From Vitellaria paradoxa (lineage: Eukaryota > Streptophyta > Magnoliopsida > Ericales > Sapotaceae), in assembly GCA_019916065.1 (NCBI GenBank), contig CM034238.1:30181246-30245245 (forward strand): a stretch of 64,000 nt of DNA, given 5' to 3'. Of the stretch, positions 1-11,000 are shown one piece after another. Numbering within the stretch: position 1 is the stretch's first letter; each line of letters starts with the position of its first letter. The notes under the pieces were generated by a model. The model did not search any database, had not been told where the DNA came from, and saw only the letters and a list, made by a program, of their open reading frames with translations. The position numbers were made by a program, and so were the translations under genes.

Positions 1-61
1 TAACTTCCAAAATACATCAAAAACCTTATACTTATGTTAATACAAAGTCTGGGGTATTACA
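1..61 (-). repeat. Start of the 3' LTR of element A (61 bp in window)
   Basis: This matches the outer end of the 5' LTR of A (20607-20667) almost base for base, both ending GTATTACA on the plus strand. The polypurine tract follows directly at 62-73 (AGGGGGGAGAA when read on the minus strand). The rest of this LTR and the left TSD lie outside the window. Confidence 0.9.
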
Positions 62-113
62 TTCTCCCCCCTACAAAAACTTTCGTCCTCAAAATTTAAT
101 ATGTAACATAACC

Positions 114-945
114 TTAAGGGAACAAATGTGGGTATCGTTCTCGCATCTCAAGTTCACATTCCTAAGTTGATTCTTCCACTATATGATGCTTCCATAACAC
201 TTGAACCAAAGGAATTGTTTTACCCGAAGCACTTGGTCTTGAGCATCCAAAATCTAAACTGGCTGAACTTCATACTTCACATCCGAGTCTATTTCCAACT
301 TAGTCCAATTTAGCACATGTGTAGGGTCTGGAATGTACTTACGTAACATAGAGACATGAAAAACTTCTTTCATTCTAGACATTTGGGGCAGCAATGCCAG
401 CCATTAAGTAACCTCGCCAACTCTTGCTAGTATTTCAAATGGGCCAATATATTTAGGAGATAACTTCCCTCGCCTACTAAATCTGTACTGTCCCTTCTGT
501 GGTGACACCTTTAGGAATACGTGATCCCCCACCTGAAACTCCAAAGGTCTCTTCCCTTGATCCGCATAACTTTCTGATGACTACGTGCTGTCTCCAGTCT
601 TTGTCTAATTACCTTGATCTTTTCATTAGTTTTGCAAACTAATTCTGGCCCAATCATGGTCGCTTCTCCAACTTGTGTCCAACACACCAGGGATCTGCAT
701 GGTCTTCCATACAATGCCTCAAATGGTGCCATTCCAATGCTAGCTTGATAACTGTTGTTATAAGCGAACTCCACTAGTGGCAAATGATCCTCCCAACTAC
801 CTTTAAAGTCCAACACACAAGCTCGAAGCATATCTTCTAAAATCTAAATTGTTCGTTTTGATTGTCCATCAGTTTAGGGATGATAAGCTGTACTAGAACA
901 TAACTCCGCCCCCATGGCCGCTTTGCACTCTTGCATGAACTTTGA
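114..945 (-). pseudogene. pol: Element A pol, 3' part: end of integrase and chromodomain
   Basis: This is the C-terminal part of a chromovirus integrase. The frame at 511-831 carries the stretch [19 protein letters not shown] and a NEKIKVIRQRLETARS-type segment. Other frames continue to a chromodomain whose end, RERYPHLFP, is followed by a stop at 114-116. The frame breaks after the LETARSHQK region. The third catalytic residue of the DD(35)E triad should lie in GQSERT; here it reads GQSKRT, with an AAA codon at 856-858, so the glutamate appears replaced by lysine. Upstream of about 945 the reading is interrupted by element G, and about 370 bp of integrase core present in element C is missing. 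Confidence 0.85.
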
Positions 946-1378
946 GAGTAACTCTCATTGAGTGAATTTTCTTTGAAGAGTGAACAACTAGGTAAGATTT
1001 GAAGTCAAGACCACGGTTTATGAGCATACAGGATAGGCATGTTGATTGAATAATATGAACTCACATTCTAGAAGGATAGTCTCATCACATTACGGGAATT
1101 TATGCAAAAATTTTGAGCTTAAGTCACTTATTTCACATTAAAGCTAAAACAGGAATTATTGAAGTGATTGTTTACCATCCCTTAAGCTAGTCTAGGAATT
1201 TTGTGGGTAGATTCACTGTAAACCCTCATGAGACTTCACTCGTCCACTAGGGGAAACCTAGGGGTTTAAAAGGCTTGCTACATGTAGCTAAGTGTAGCCG
1301 TGTTTCCAACGAAAAGAGAAATAGGATAGTAGTTATACTAAATTGAATAAAACCATTGTTAGGGACTAGCAATGCCTT

Positions 1379-1390
1379 AGTTGGGGGGTG
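1379..1390 (+). other. Polypurine tract of element G
   Basis: AGTTGGGGGGTG lies directly before the LTR start TGATTACAC. The same tract, inverted, flanks the 3' LTR of H at 28949-28960, so it is the plus-strand priming site typical of this lineage. Confidence 0.8.
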
Positions 1391-3121
1391 TGATTACACT
1401 TGAAAAGTGTAATTACAAAACCTCTATTTTAACACAAAATCATGCATTTTCTTAGTTTATTCATGCGTTTTGTTAATGTTTTTACTAATACGGTTTATTT
1501 TTCTTATTTGTAGTGAAAATGTCAAAATAGACACACTTGGGAGTGCCAAAGATGAAGAATATATGATGAAGGATAGCTCGAGGTACACTTGCAAGGAGTG
1601 GATGTCCGGATACCTTCAAGACAAGAGAGTAAAAAGCTGAAAAAATCTAAAGAAGGAACCACACTACCGTCCAGAGTCCAAAGTTCTTGTTCGAACATGG
1701 GAATAAGCCGAGCACACTGCTGTTCGGACGCAAGATTTCCTGTTCGGACAACCAAGGAAAGTGGACCCATTTCTTTTCCTCGTGTTTTAGGGTTTCTTGC
1801 ATGGTTTATAAAACCCCATGAATAGCCGTCAATGTATCGCTCTCTCATTCTTCTTCCATCAATTTTTCCCACTTTTTTGAGTGCTTTTAGGATTTTAGAG
1901 CAAGTTTTCATAGAGTTTTTGAGGATGTTTTTCAAGTTGTGCACAGCATTCTTTAGCGTTGTTTTAGCTTTGGTTGTTGTTCGTTGTTCTTTATATTCTT
2001 TGAAGTACAGTACACTGTTTTGAATATTTTAATAGTTAAATTTTAGATTATTCTTTTTCTTTAATCTTATTAATCTTGAGTTCATGCTTTATTATATGGT
2101 TGTGTGTTTTGTTTTCATTATGGAACTAGCGTAAAACCCTAGTTCTTGATTCAATAAATCAAGGAATGGTAGTTTATGAAAAACGAAGGGATGTGTATAG
2201 ATCCTTCGCATAGTTTGTAAAAACCTTTGCAGAGTGATCTATGATTGTAGGAATCATTTTATTTTTTTTCAAACACCTTCGAAAACGAAAACCTTTGACT
2301 ACATTCTCTGTAACCACTGGTAAAGGTTTTTGGGTAAAAATTGATTTAATAATTTTGGGCAAATTAAAATTGATTTCTAAAACAAATCAGGTTTTGGTTG
2401 TTTGAAAAACCTTCGAAAATAAGAGTTTTTTATTATATTCTCTGTAATCACTGGTAAAAACTCTTGAATATAATTTTCTTAATAATTTTTGAACAAACCC
2501 TAATTCAGGTTTGAAACTAAATGTTTTCTTAGAAAATCTTTCCAGTTTTATTATCCATAATGAAACTTGATTTTAAAACTGAGTATTGGGCATTTTCTGA
2601 ACTTTAATGAGAGTATTTTTCCCAACCTATAGCTCCTTTAACGTGAACTATAGATTGTAGTTTTAACACATCCCATAGTGAAGTAGTAAATTACCCGAAC
2701 TTGTGAAATTGGATCAAGAACCTCTTAATCTTAAATTCTTTAATCTATCTTGAATTTGATTTTAAATTAATTGCTTGTTTTCTTGAAATCTTGATTAGGT
2801 TAGAGAACTTTCTTTAATTCTTGAATTCACATTTAAGCATTTTTTAAATTATAAAATATTTTTATTTAAGAATTTCTTTTTTTGGCAACTTTCTTTATTT
2901 AATTCTCGTTCAGGTTTAGTTAAGTTTTAAATTTACCACCTTTCGAATTTAGGTAGAGAACTCTTACAATTTCCTAGTATTTGAATTTTGAGCATTTTTG
3001 ATAACTTAGAAACTAAACTTTTAGGTTCCCTGTGAATTCGACCTTGGACTCACCGAGTTAAAACTATACCACACACCCTTGCACTTAGGGGTTAATTAGA
3101 CGCACATTCTACACGCGGTTA
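1391..3121 (+). repeat. LTR of element G (Athila-like)
   Basis: It starts TGATTACACTTGAAAAGTG, matching the H LTR start. It ends near GCGGTTA, where H ends GCGGTCA. Promoter-like landmarks are a group of TGTTCGGAC / TGTCCGGA palindromic sites at about 1600-1762 and a TATA box (TTTATAAAAC) at 1805-1814. A CT-rich stretch follows at 1840-1880. The rest (about 1900-3000) is AT-rich noncoding sequence like the transcribed part of the H LTR. Small ORFs in it look accidental. Confidence 0.8.
1598..1814 (+). promoter_or_regulatory. LTR promoter of G: palindromic TCCGGA/TTCGGA sites plus TATA box
   Basis: Sites TGTCCGGATA (about 1600), TGTTCGAACA (about 1689), TGTTCGGACG (about 1722) and TGTTCGGACA (about 1740) lie 60-200 bp upstream of the TATA box at 1805. 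The position matches the GGTCCGGACC array of the H LTR, but the motif has a different sequence. A promoter role is inferred from position only. Confidence 0.5.
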
Positions 3122-3127
3122 AGTTTT

Positions 3128-5294
3128 GCCTCTTTAAATCATGATACATTTTCGTATTCCCCGGATGCACTGCTAGCTGGGAATGGTGAAATTCTCTCAA
3201 AACTTCCTTTCTAACTGAGGAGAGTACAAAGATTCTCCCTTAATATCTGACCACTTCATCATCACCTACTGTCCAGCCCAGAATGTCCATTCGCCCCCTT
3301 ATTTTAGTACAAATTTCATTAGCTTCCTCATCTAACTTCTAAGTCTCAGTTACCCTATTGACTAAGGTTGGCTAGGTGACGATAGCATTCAATACCCCTT
3401 GTTCCTTTCCTTTTTTAAGTTCCAAATTAAATTCAGTTAATATCCCTATCATTTCCCATTCTTTAACTGCTACACAAGCCATGGCACTTCTGCTCTTCCT
3501 GTTCAAAGCATCTGCAACCACATTAGCTTTGCCTGGACGATAATGCAATTCAAAGTCATAATCCTCCATGTACTTCATCCACCGCTGTTGCCTTAAATTC
3601 AAGTCTCTTTAAGTAAAGATGTACTTCAAGCTTTTGTGGTCTAAGAACACTTCAAATCTCTCACCATACAAGTAATGCCTCCAACTCTTTAAGGCAAAAA
3701 TGACTGCTGCCAGCTCCAAATCATGCACTAGATAATTCTTTTCATGATTCTTCAACTGTCTTGAACCATATGCCACTAATCACCCATTTTACATAAGAAT
3801 ACACCCAAGTCCTTCTCGTGATGCATCACAATACACCAAGTAACCGGCTCTCCTCTCTGGGATGACTAATACTAGTGTAGTTGTCAATCTTCTTTTAATC
3901 TTTTGAAATGATCTTTCATATGCATCATTCTACTCAAATTTGATCCCCTTTCGGGTTAATCTAGTCAGCGGGGCTGCTAATCTAGAAAAATCTGAGACAA
4001 ACCTTCTGTGGTATCCTGCCAACCCGAGGAAACTACGGATCTTAAATATGGACTTTGGTTGAGACCATTCCAAAATAGCTTCAATTTTGGATGGGTCCAC
4101 TGCTACTCCTTCCTCCGAGACCATATGTCCCAGAAATTTAACTTTTCTAAGCCCGAACTCACATTTGTTCAGCTTGGCATATAACTGATGATCCTTTAAC
4201 CTTTGTAGTATGAGCCTCAAATGTTGTTCATGTTCCTTTTCTGACTTAGAATATACCAAGACATCATCTATGAATACCACCATAAACTTATCCAAATAAT
4301 CTCTGAAGACTCAATTCATTAAGTCCATAAAGACTACTAGTGCATTTGTCAAACCAAAAGGCATAACCAGAAACTCGTAATGACCATACCGAGTCCTGAA
4401 TGCCATCTTTGGAATGTCTTCTTCCCTTATCTTCACTTGGTGGTACCCAAATCGTAGGTCAATCTTTGAAAACACCAATGATCCCTTCAATTGATCAAAT
4501 AAGTCATCAATTCTTGGCAACGGGTATCTATTCTTGATAGTCACTTTGTTTAATTTCCTGTAATCGATGCACATTCTCAAAGTCCCATCCTTCTTAGCGG
4601 GAAACAATGTTGGTGCTCCCCAAGGTGATGTAATTGGCCGGATGAATCCTTTAGCTAGCAACTCCTCCACTTGTGTTTTCAATTCTGCTAACTCTGCCGG
4701 TGCCAACCTGTAGGGTGGAATGGAGATGGGTTTTGTGCCTGGAACCAAATCAATGCAAAACTCTACTTCCCATTCAGGTGGCAACCCAGATATCTTCTCA
4801 GGAAACACTTTAGGAAATTCATTCACAACTTTAGGCAATTCAACTCTCTGTTCCTCGTCTTCTTCTTCTATAACCATGCAAGCAAACAAATTACATAATT
4901 CATCCTTTCCCTGACTTTTCAAGAATGATGCTTCTCATATTTCACACCGATCTATAAAGAAGCGAATTTGATCTCCCTCTAGCATGGTTAAGGTTACCTT
5001 ATGCTTATGACAGTCAATCATAGCTTGGTAGGACATAAGCCAATCCATCCCAAGTATGATATCAAAACCTCTCATATCCAATACAATTAAATCAAAAGTT
5101 GAGACGAACTCTCTCCCATCAAAAACATCAATTACCCTTAATTCACACCCATTACACACTTGAGTCAAGGAAGAAAATCCCGCTATTGGGGTCTCAACAC
5201 GTAAAAACAATTCCAAGGGGCTAACATCTATTCCCAAAGCATGTGCAAAGGACGCAGCGATAAATGAGTGAGTTGCTCCCATGTCTAAGAGTAC
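3128..5294 (-). pseudogene. pol: Element A pol: protease, reverse transcriptase, RNase H and start of integrase
   Basis: On the minus strand, from 5294 downward: protease (4935-5290, with LGMDW-type flap sequence near its end), RT fingers and palm (4311-4922, with the [20 protein letters not shown] block), and palm with FIDD active site plus thumb (3930-4295). RNase H follows (about 3600-3900, then 3372-3602 ending near KANVVADAL). The remnant ends in the integrase N-terminus. Nonsense codons interrupt it after the protease, after DLMN in the palm, after KGIKFE and within RNase H. The protease active site reads D-M-G where D-S/T-G is expected (codons near 5281-5286). The protease is split by insertion of D, its first part lying at 15594 and above. 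It is clearly dead. Confidence 0.9.
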
Positions 5295-5460
5295 AATAGT
5301 GTAATACCCCGAATTTTCATGTTAATATAATTTTGATGGTTTTAACATGTTTTGGGCATGTTAGTATGTTAATTAAGTGAGTTTAGTCATTAAAGATGAC
5401 TTGGGGGTGTGAATTTTGAAAGAATTGGGCAAAATAGCTCAAAGTCAACATTTTGACTCA

Positions 5461-5669
5461 GGGGCATGCAGAGGGGCGCCCATGGGTCCAGGACGGGTGC
5501 CCATGGCCGATGAGGGGCACCCTACTTGTACAGAAAATCAGCAGAAGGGTGTTCTCTGGTTGGAAGGCTGATACTTAATCCTATTGACACCTATGACAAG
5601 CTAGGGGTAAGGAGAGACTTGAGGATTACTATTTGGGGATTAAAAATATTGTTATATATATATATATAT
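5461..5669 (+). promoter_or_regulatory. LTR promoter of D: GGGGCGCCC-type array and TATA box
   Basis: Three or four GC-rich sites (GGGGCGCCC, GGGTGCCC, GGGGCACCC, each followed by ATG or similar) lie at 5461-5522. A long TATA tract follows at 5653-5669, then a GA-rich leader. The same order recurs in the 3' LTR (12979-13060, TATA about 13191-13202) and in elements A, B, C and I. Function is inferred from position. Confidence 0.55.
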
Positions 5670-6300
5670 TAGATTGATTTGATGCAAGAGAGAGAGAGAG
5701 AAGTGGATTGAAAGAGAGAGGGTTCGGTTGAGAGCAAGAGAAGAGCAAAGGAGAAGAAGAAGACCACCGGTTGGGTTTTCAAAGGTAGGTCTTCCAAACC
5801 TTCATGGAATTCAAATTCCTTTTACAAGATTGAAATTAGGACCTTAAGAAACCTTTCTATGTTATTCATTTTTAGTTTTGATCAAGGAGGGAGAAGATTG
5901 GAGCCATCAAAGTTTGAGGGTTTGGAAGCTCAAGACACCTTCATTTTGATCTATCTTTTTACAACTCAAGGTAGGGATTTCTAGTCTCATTTCGGCATAT
6001 ATGAGATGTATTTGATCTGGTAAACACTTCTATGAAATTTATTTAAGATTTGGAAACCTTGGAAGTGGAGTTTGTGTGATGAATGGTTGTGTGTATATAT
6101 ATGTATAGGTTGGAGCAAGATTTTTGTATTGAAGAAATGAATGGATTAAAATTTGTTTTGATGGAATTTTTGGAGTCTTCTAGGTCCTAGACAACCCAAG
6201 AAAATAAGGTATTAGGTTAGATATTGGATTGGGTAAAGTTTGGAACCTAAAAACATGGCTTAAAGCTTGAACCGAAGCAAAATGACCTTCTGGGCAACAG

Positions 6301-6415
6301 AGGGGCGCCCATAGGTTTTGGTGGGGCACCCATGGCCCTTGAGGAGCACCCATGCTCTTATGTGGGGTGCCCATGACCCCTCAGGGGCACCCATGAACTT
6401 TTGGAAGGGCACCCA
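6301..6415 (+). repeat. GC array 2 in the 5' LTR of D (six 20-bp units)
   Basis: Six imperfect units of about 20 bp have the core GGGGCGCCCATG, starting near 6301, 6321, 6341, 6362, 6382 and 6403. Only the first keeps CG at the centre. The others read CA or TG, as expected from deamination of methylated cytosine. The corresponding array in the 3' LTR (13834-13971) has seven units, five with an intact CG. Confidence 0.85.
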
Positions 6416-8016
6416 CAGAGACTAGAACACCTTTCCTGATTTTTCTTAACTTGACTTCCTACCTTAGGATTATGAAGGGGTTAGGAATATGTTTGTATGT
6501 GAGACTTTTATTTGATTAATTGTATGGATTTTAAAATGGAAATGAGCTCTTAAAAGTGATTAAGGGTTGATTATCTTAAACCTATGGGATTAAGCTTGTA
6601 AAGGGGGAATACTTGCTACCATGAATGAAATGAATTGGAAGCCTACTTTGAGATAAGAGTCCTAATCAAATAGAATTGTGAATATGTCTTAATGTAAACT
6701 AAATGTTAAAGTGTATGAACTTGTGATTGCTTTAATGAATTGTGATTTGGCAAAAGGGTACTCATGTTCATAACAATGAAAGATGTTAAATGTTTAATGA
6801 TGCTTAATAAATGCTGTTATGTAATGAATCCTAGAATGAACCGGAATGTTGATTTGTGTTGTGGAAAGTATATGATATTGAATGTGGACTTGTGAATGAT
6901 AAGATGTGATATGATGAATGATGGTTTGTGTGACGGGGGCCGTGGTGGGGTGTGGTAAGCAGGAAGAGTTTGAGATTACCCTCGGGTTGAGAGTCCCGGA
7001 ACTTGCGCAGGGTTTGGTGTCAATGCCAGTGGGTTAGTAGCCCACAACATTGTGAGTGTATGGGTTACCCATGACCTTGGATTGTGATCCTAAACGATGG
7101 TGTTTGGTTTACCGTTTCCGTTGGGTCTGGACCCATAAAAGACAGTGTTGTGTATACACCCAACCCCCGATGATTTGTGTGATGGATTGATGGAAAGTGA
7201 TGATGTGGATGTGAATACATGATTAAATGTTGAATTTGTAACATTGTGGTAGGGAATGTGATTAGATGTAATGTTGAGAAATTTAATAATGAAGATTATT
7301 TGGAATTGAATGTTACATTGTGATGTTGTTGAATGTCAATAGATGTTGTAAATATGGTTATGTGATCAATTTTGATTAAACATTAAAAAGTGAATCAAAA
7401 TGTGATTTGAAACTTAAGAATGAGAATTCAAGGATTAAGTATTGGTTGGAATTGAATTTCTTTTTACAATATTTTTGTGTATAAAGGTACATAGTCTAAA
7501 TTGGTGATGTCAATGAGTGATTTTGATTTTAGAGTATAGGTGGTAACTAGATACATCATAAAATGCTTGCATGTGTGGAATACATATCATATATGTTTAT
7601 TGGAGACTTGTGGGCACAAGTGGACCCGTGCTCACATCCCTACAGACTTTGATGTAGATACAAGCAAAACAATCAAGTGGGTTGATGTGTTGGGACTAGG
7701 AGGTTATGCATGAGCCCTACCAAGCTTATCAAAGCTCTTGGTCATCTAGTTTAAATTTCTTTTGGGAATTGTAACGTTGTACATTTATGAACTCTTTCAA
7801 TTTGATTGTAATGGCCATAAGGCCTAAGTTATGTAATTTGGGAATGGTGTATTGTGGTTGGTGACATGGCAATAGTCAAGGTTAAACTTATGTTATTCTA
7901 TCTTATGTCTTGGGCTCACTAGCTTATGTTGTGTTGCTCTGATTATGGGATTCGTTATATTAGTGCATGTTATGTGTGTTTATTACTCACCCCTCGAGTA
8001 TCCGGGGCGTGACAGG

Positions 8017-8029
8017 TTGGTATCAGAGC
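8017..8029 (+). other. Primer binding site of D (initiator tRNA-Met type)
   Basis: TTGGTATCAGAGC begins two bases after the 5' LTR. It is the standard initiator-methionine tRNA primer site of plant Ty3/gypsy and Ty1/copia elements. Confidence 0.9.
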
Positions 8030-11000
8030 CTAGGTTCAGAATACCTACGAGACAGTGGGAGTCTAGCATTGCATGTTATATGTTGATGTGATATATCTGA
8101 CATTTAGTCATTTTCATAAGATGGATTTATTAGTACCTTGTGGTAAGGATTATGGTGAAGGTGCTTAGAACTAAATGTTACTAGAACCTTGATTGTATTG
8201 TTTAGAGAAATGAGGAATTGGTAAATATCTCTGGCTAATGATAAGTAAGGTTGATAGGTGAGAAAATGGTGTAATCATTGGAGCTTTGTGAACCTGGAAG
8301 TAATGTTTGACAGACGTTTTAATGGTAGACCTAGCAATATGAAAGGTGATTTGAAGTGATACTGGGTATGATTGAAAGTAGTAAGTGCTATGGGGTTTAA
8401 AGAGTCTAGGGTTGTGATTTTGGGATTTATTGAGGCTACCTCTTACCGGTGGAAATTGTGAGATTATGGATTGAATTTGAGGTAGAAATGGCAATGGTAG
8501 AAAATTTAAAATCTTAAGATGAATGAGTTACCAACATGATAAGTGGTAAATGACCATTATAGTGAGTTGATGATAATCAGTTATTTGATGATATTGTAGT
8601 CCAAATTGTGATGAGGTAACCTTTTAGTAAATGACATTAAGTATATTGGGGAAAAACTTTGTGTTCACATGGTCGATTAGAGAATGAATAGAAAGGGAGT
8701 TTAAGTGTCATCATGTGAGTGAGGTGTTGACTTTGGATGTGATACTTGGGGATGAGTGGGAGCAAACTCCCAAGAGTTGGCTTGACTTTCATGGATTCCA
8801 CATTAGATGTCGCTATCATTTTTTTGCTAAGCCATATTCTATGGCACCAATAAGGTTTTGGAGGTTTGGAAATTCAATCAAATGATTGTGAGTCTACGAT
8901 TCTATAAAATATAGTATTGGACATCGGGACATTTGAGATTCTTGTTAAGAGGAATGGTAAAAAGCTTGGGTTTTAAGTGGAATTTGAAGTTGGTAAACTT
9001 GGTGGTACTTAAGGTAACATGTTGCTTATTGAGTTTTGAAGTTTTGACTGAATCATTTGGCATCAAGAATAATAAATGTTTAATTGGTTTGACAAGGTTT
9101 GGAGATAGGTGATATTTGGTCGAATAACCTTGAGGGATCAGTGTAGTAATTGAGTATAGCCAAGATTGTGTTTGATGTTTAAGTTTTGTGGATTTGGTGG
9201 GGCATCACCTTTATCTTACTCAAGTACCTCTTAGTTAATGAACTTAGTGATTCAAATGAGTTGGGGCAAAGCACAAATGTGTGGGTTAACGATAATGAGA
9301 ACATTTTATGGCACAGAGTATATGTTGAATAAAATTTTATGATTACTTTTACTTGAAGAATGGATTGCTTTTAGTGTTATGGAAGGTTATGGGGAAGATT
9401 GAGTTATGCAATAAAGTCTAATGATTAGATGGCAGTATCAATTGAGGAGATTGGAAGTATATGAAGAGGAATTACCTATACCTAATTTAGTGTTAGCTAT
9501 GAAATTTTTGCATTGAAGTCTTGTCGCGGTTAAGTAAACTAATAGAACCGTTTGGAATGCTTTAGAGCATAGAGATGCCGAAGGTATTTGATTATGTAAG
9601 GTAAATTGACTATGGAGTAAAGTGAAAGAGTGGAATATTGGAAAGAGGTTGATTTAAGGATCTATCACATTAATTGAGTGAGGTCGAAGATATGAGCAAT
9701 GTTATAAGTCAGGGGTTGAAAAGTCCGTATATTGCTAAAGTAACTTCTAGCAAATGTTTGGGATGTCAGGACTCGATGGGATGAGGACAATGGTAATAGA
9801 GGCATGAGTTTCACAAGGATGAGTTGCTCAGAGATGATATAGGAAGGTTATACTCCCTGTTACTTATTGCACATCTTACATGTATTGCAGGATAAATCCT
9901 ATGTAATTCTAAACTTTAAAATGTACTGATCATAGTTGAATCCATGTTTTATTGAACTCTTGATTGTTACTTGCACATTAAAATGTTGAAAATTTCTTTG
10001 AGTTGAAAGTTCTCTAAACTGTTATGTTGACAAACATTTGGCTTGGCCACCTGAAATTTTGATTATCGAATTGTGTTAAAGTTGTCACATTAAGAAAATT
10101 CTTTCATTCCTATGTTGTTTACTTGAAACTTGATGGCATTGCTATTTTACTGATGTTGGTAAAATGCACTATTGTAACTTTGGAATGGCTATTGTGTTGA
10201 ATTTGGTTCAATGTTGGTAATATTTCTTGAATGGTTAATTCGATCCATTGTATCTCGACATGTGGCTATTATGATTTGAGTTCCTTAATTGAAAAATGCT
10301 AATGGATGAGGAAATGGACATGTATGAACTAAAAATTTGAGCCTAATTGGTTTTCTGAAAGGATGTGCTAATATATTATGATAATGTATTATGCTAATGT
10401 GTAATGGTAATGTATCATGGTAATGTGTGAATTGAAATGCAAATATGTTGTGGTGATGTGTTATGGTAATGCGTGAATTGAAAAATTGAACTTGTTTGGT
10501 TATCCATAACCTTTTTGGAGTATTAAGGCATTTGATTTTATAGATTGGTGTTAGTTGTGAAAACTTGATTGGCCAAGTGGTTTGGGTTTGAGTGTCATGG
10601 TGATATAGAGGATATGCCTTGACTATATTATGGAAAGGGGGATGCGGGATCCCAGTCGTGGGACTTTCTTTATTTGAAAACGCATGATTATGGAGATATA
10701 GCTACAAATGGGTGAACTGAGTTGAGAATAACTAAGTGTAGTGTGAGTAGATAAACTTTGGGAAGAAAGAGGTTTAGAAGTTGGTTTCAATTGAGGTCAT
10801 GGTAAATGATGATGGCATTAAGAGATATGGTAAAATGAAGTACAATGGGATGTTCATGAAAGTTTTGAAAGCGTTTTAAAGGAGTTTACTAGCTAATTGC
10901 TTGAAAAGAGAGAGAGAAAATATGTGTTAAGATTTGATGCAAGGGAAGAAGTTTATTAAATTTAGGAGATTGATTTGTATGCTTATGGCACCCACTGGTG

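Larger units (their letters stand above)
946..3127 (+). mobile_element. Element G: truncated Athila-like fragment (3' internal end plus one LTR)
   Basis: About 445 bp of internal sequence precede a polypurine tract and a single LTR. The internal part resembles, in reverse complement, the region next to the 3' LTR of H (28961-29440), including a run that reads AGCCGTGTTTCCAACGAAAAG. The LTR tail resembles the H LTR tail around CCCTTGCACT and GGGGTTAATTAG. No gag, pol or 5' LTR is present and I find no TSD. The host integrase on each side does not join cleanly: roughly 370 bp are missing. The last bases, AGTTTT (3122-3127), resemble the spacer that follows a 5' LTR in H, but could also be host sequence, so the right edge is uncertain by several bases. 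Confidence 0.75.
5300..8014 (+). repeat. 5' LTR of element D
   Basis: It runs TGTAATACCCC to GGGGCGTGACA, 2715 bp. In order it holds: GC array 1 (5461-5522), a TA-repeat TATA box (5653-5669), a GA-rich tract (5688-5720), GC array 2 (6301-6415), a conserved GC-rich block (6934-7170) and an AT-rich end with a CCCTACAGACTTTGATGTAG inverted repeat near 7640. No coding sequence is present. Confidence 0.93.

Noticed and set aside
5640..5720. TA and GA microsatellites as independent features
   Set aside because: They recur at the same place in every related LTR and are the TATA box and transcript leader of that LTR.
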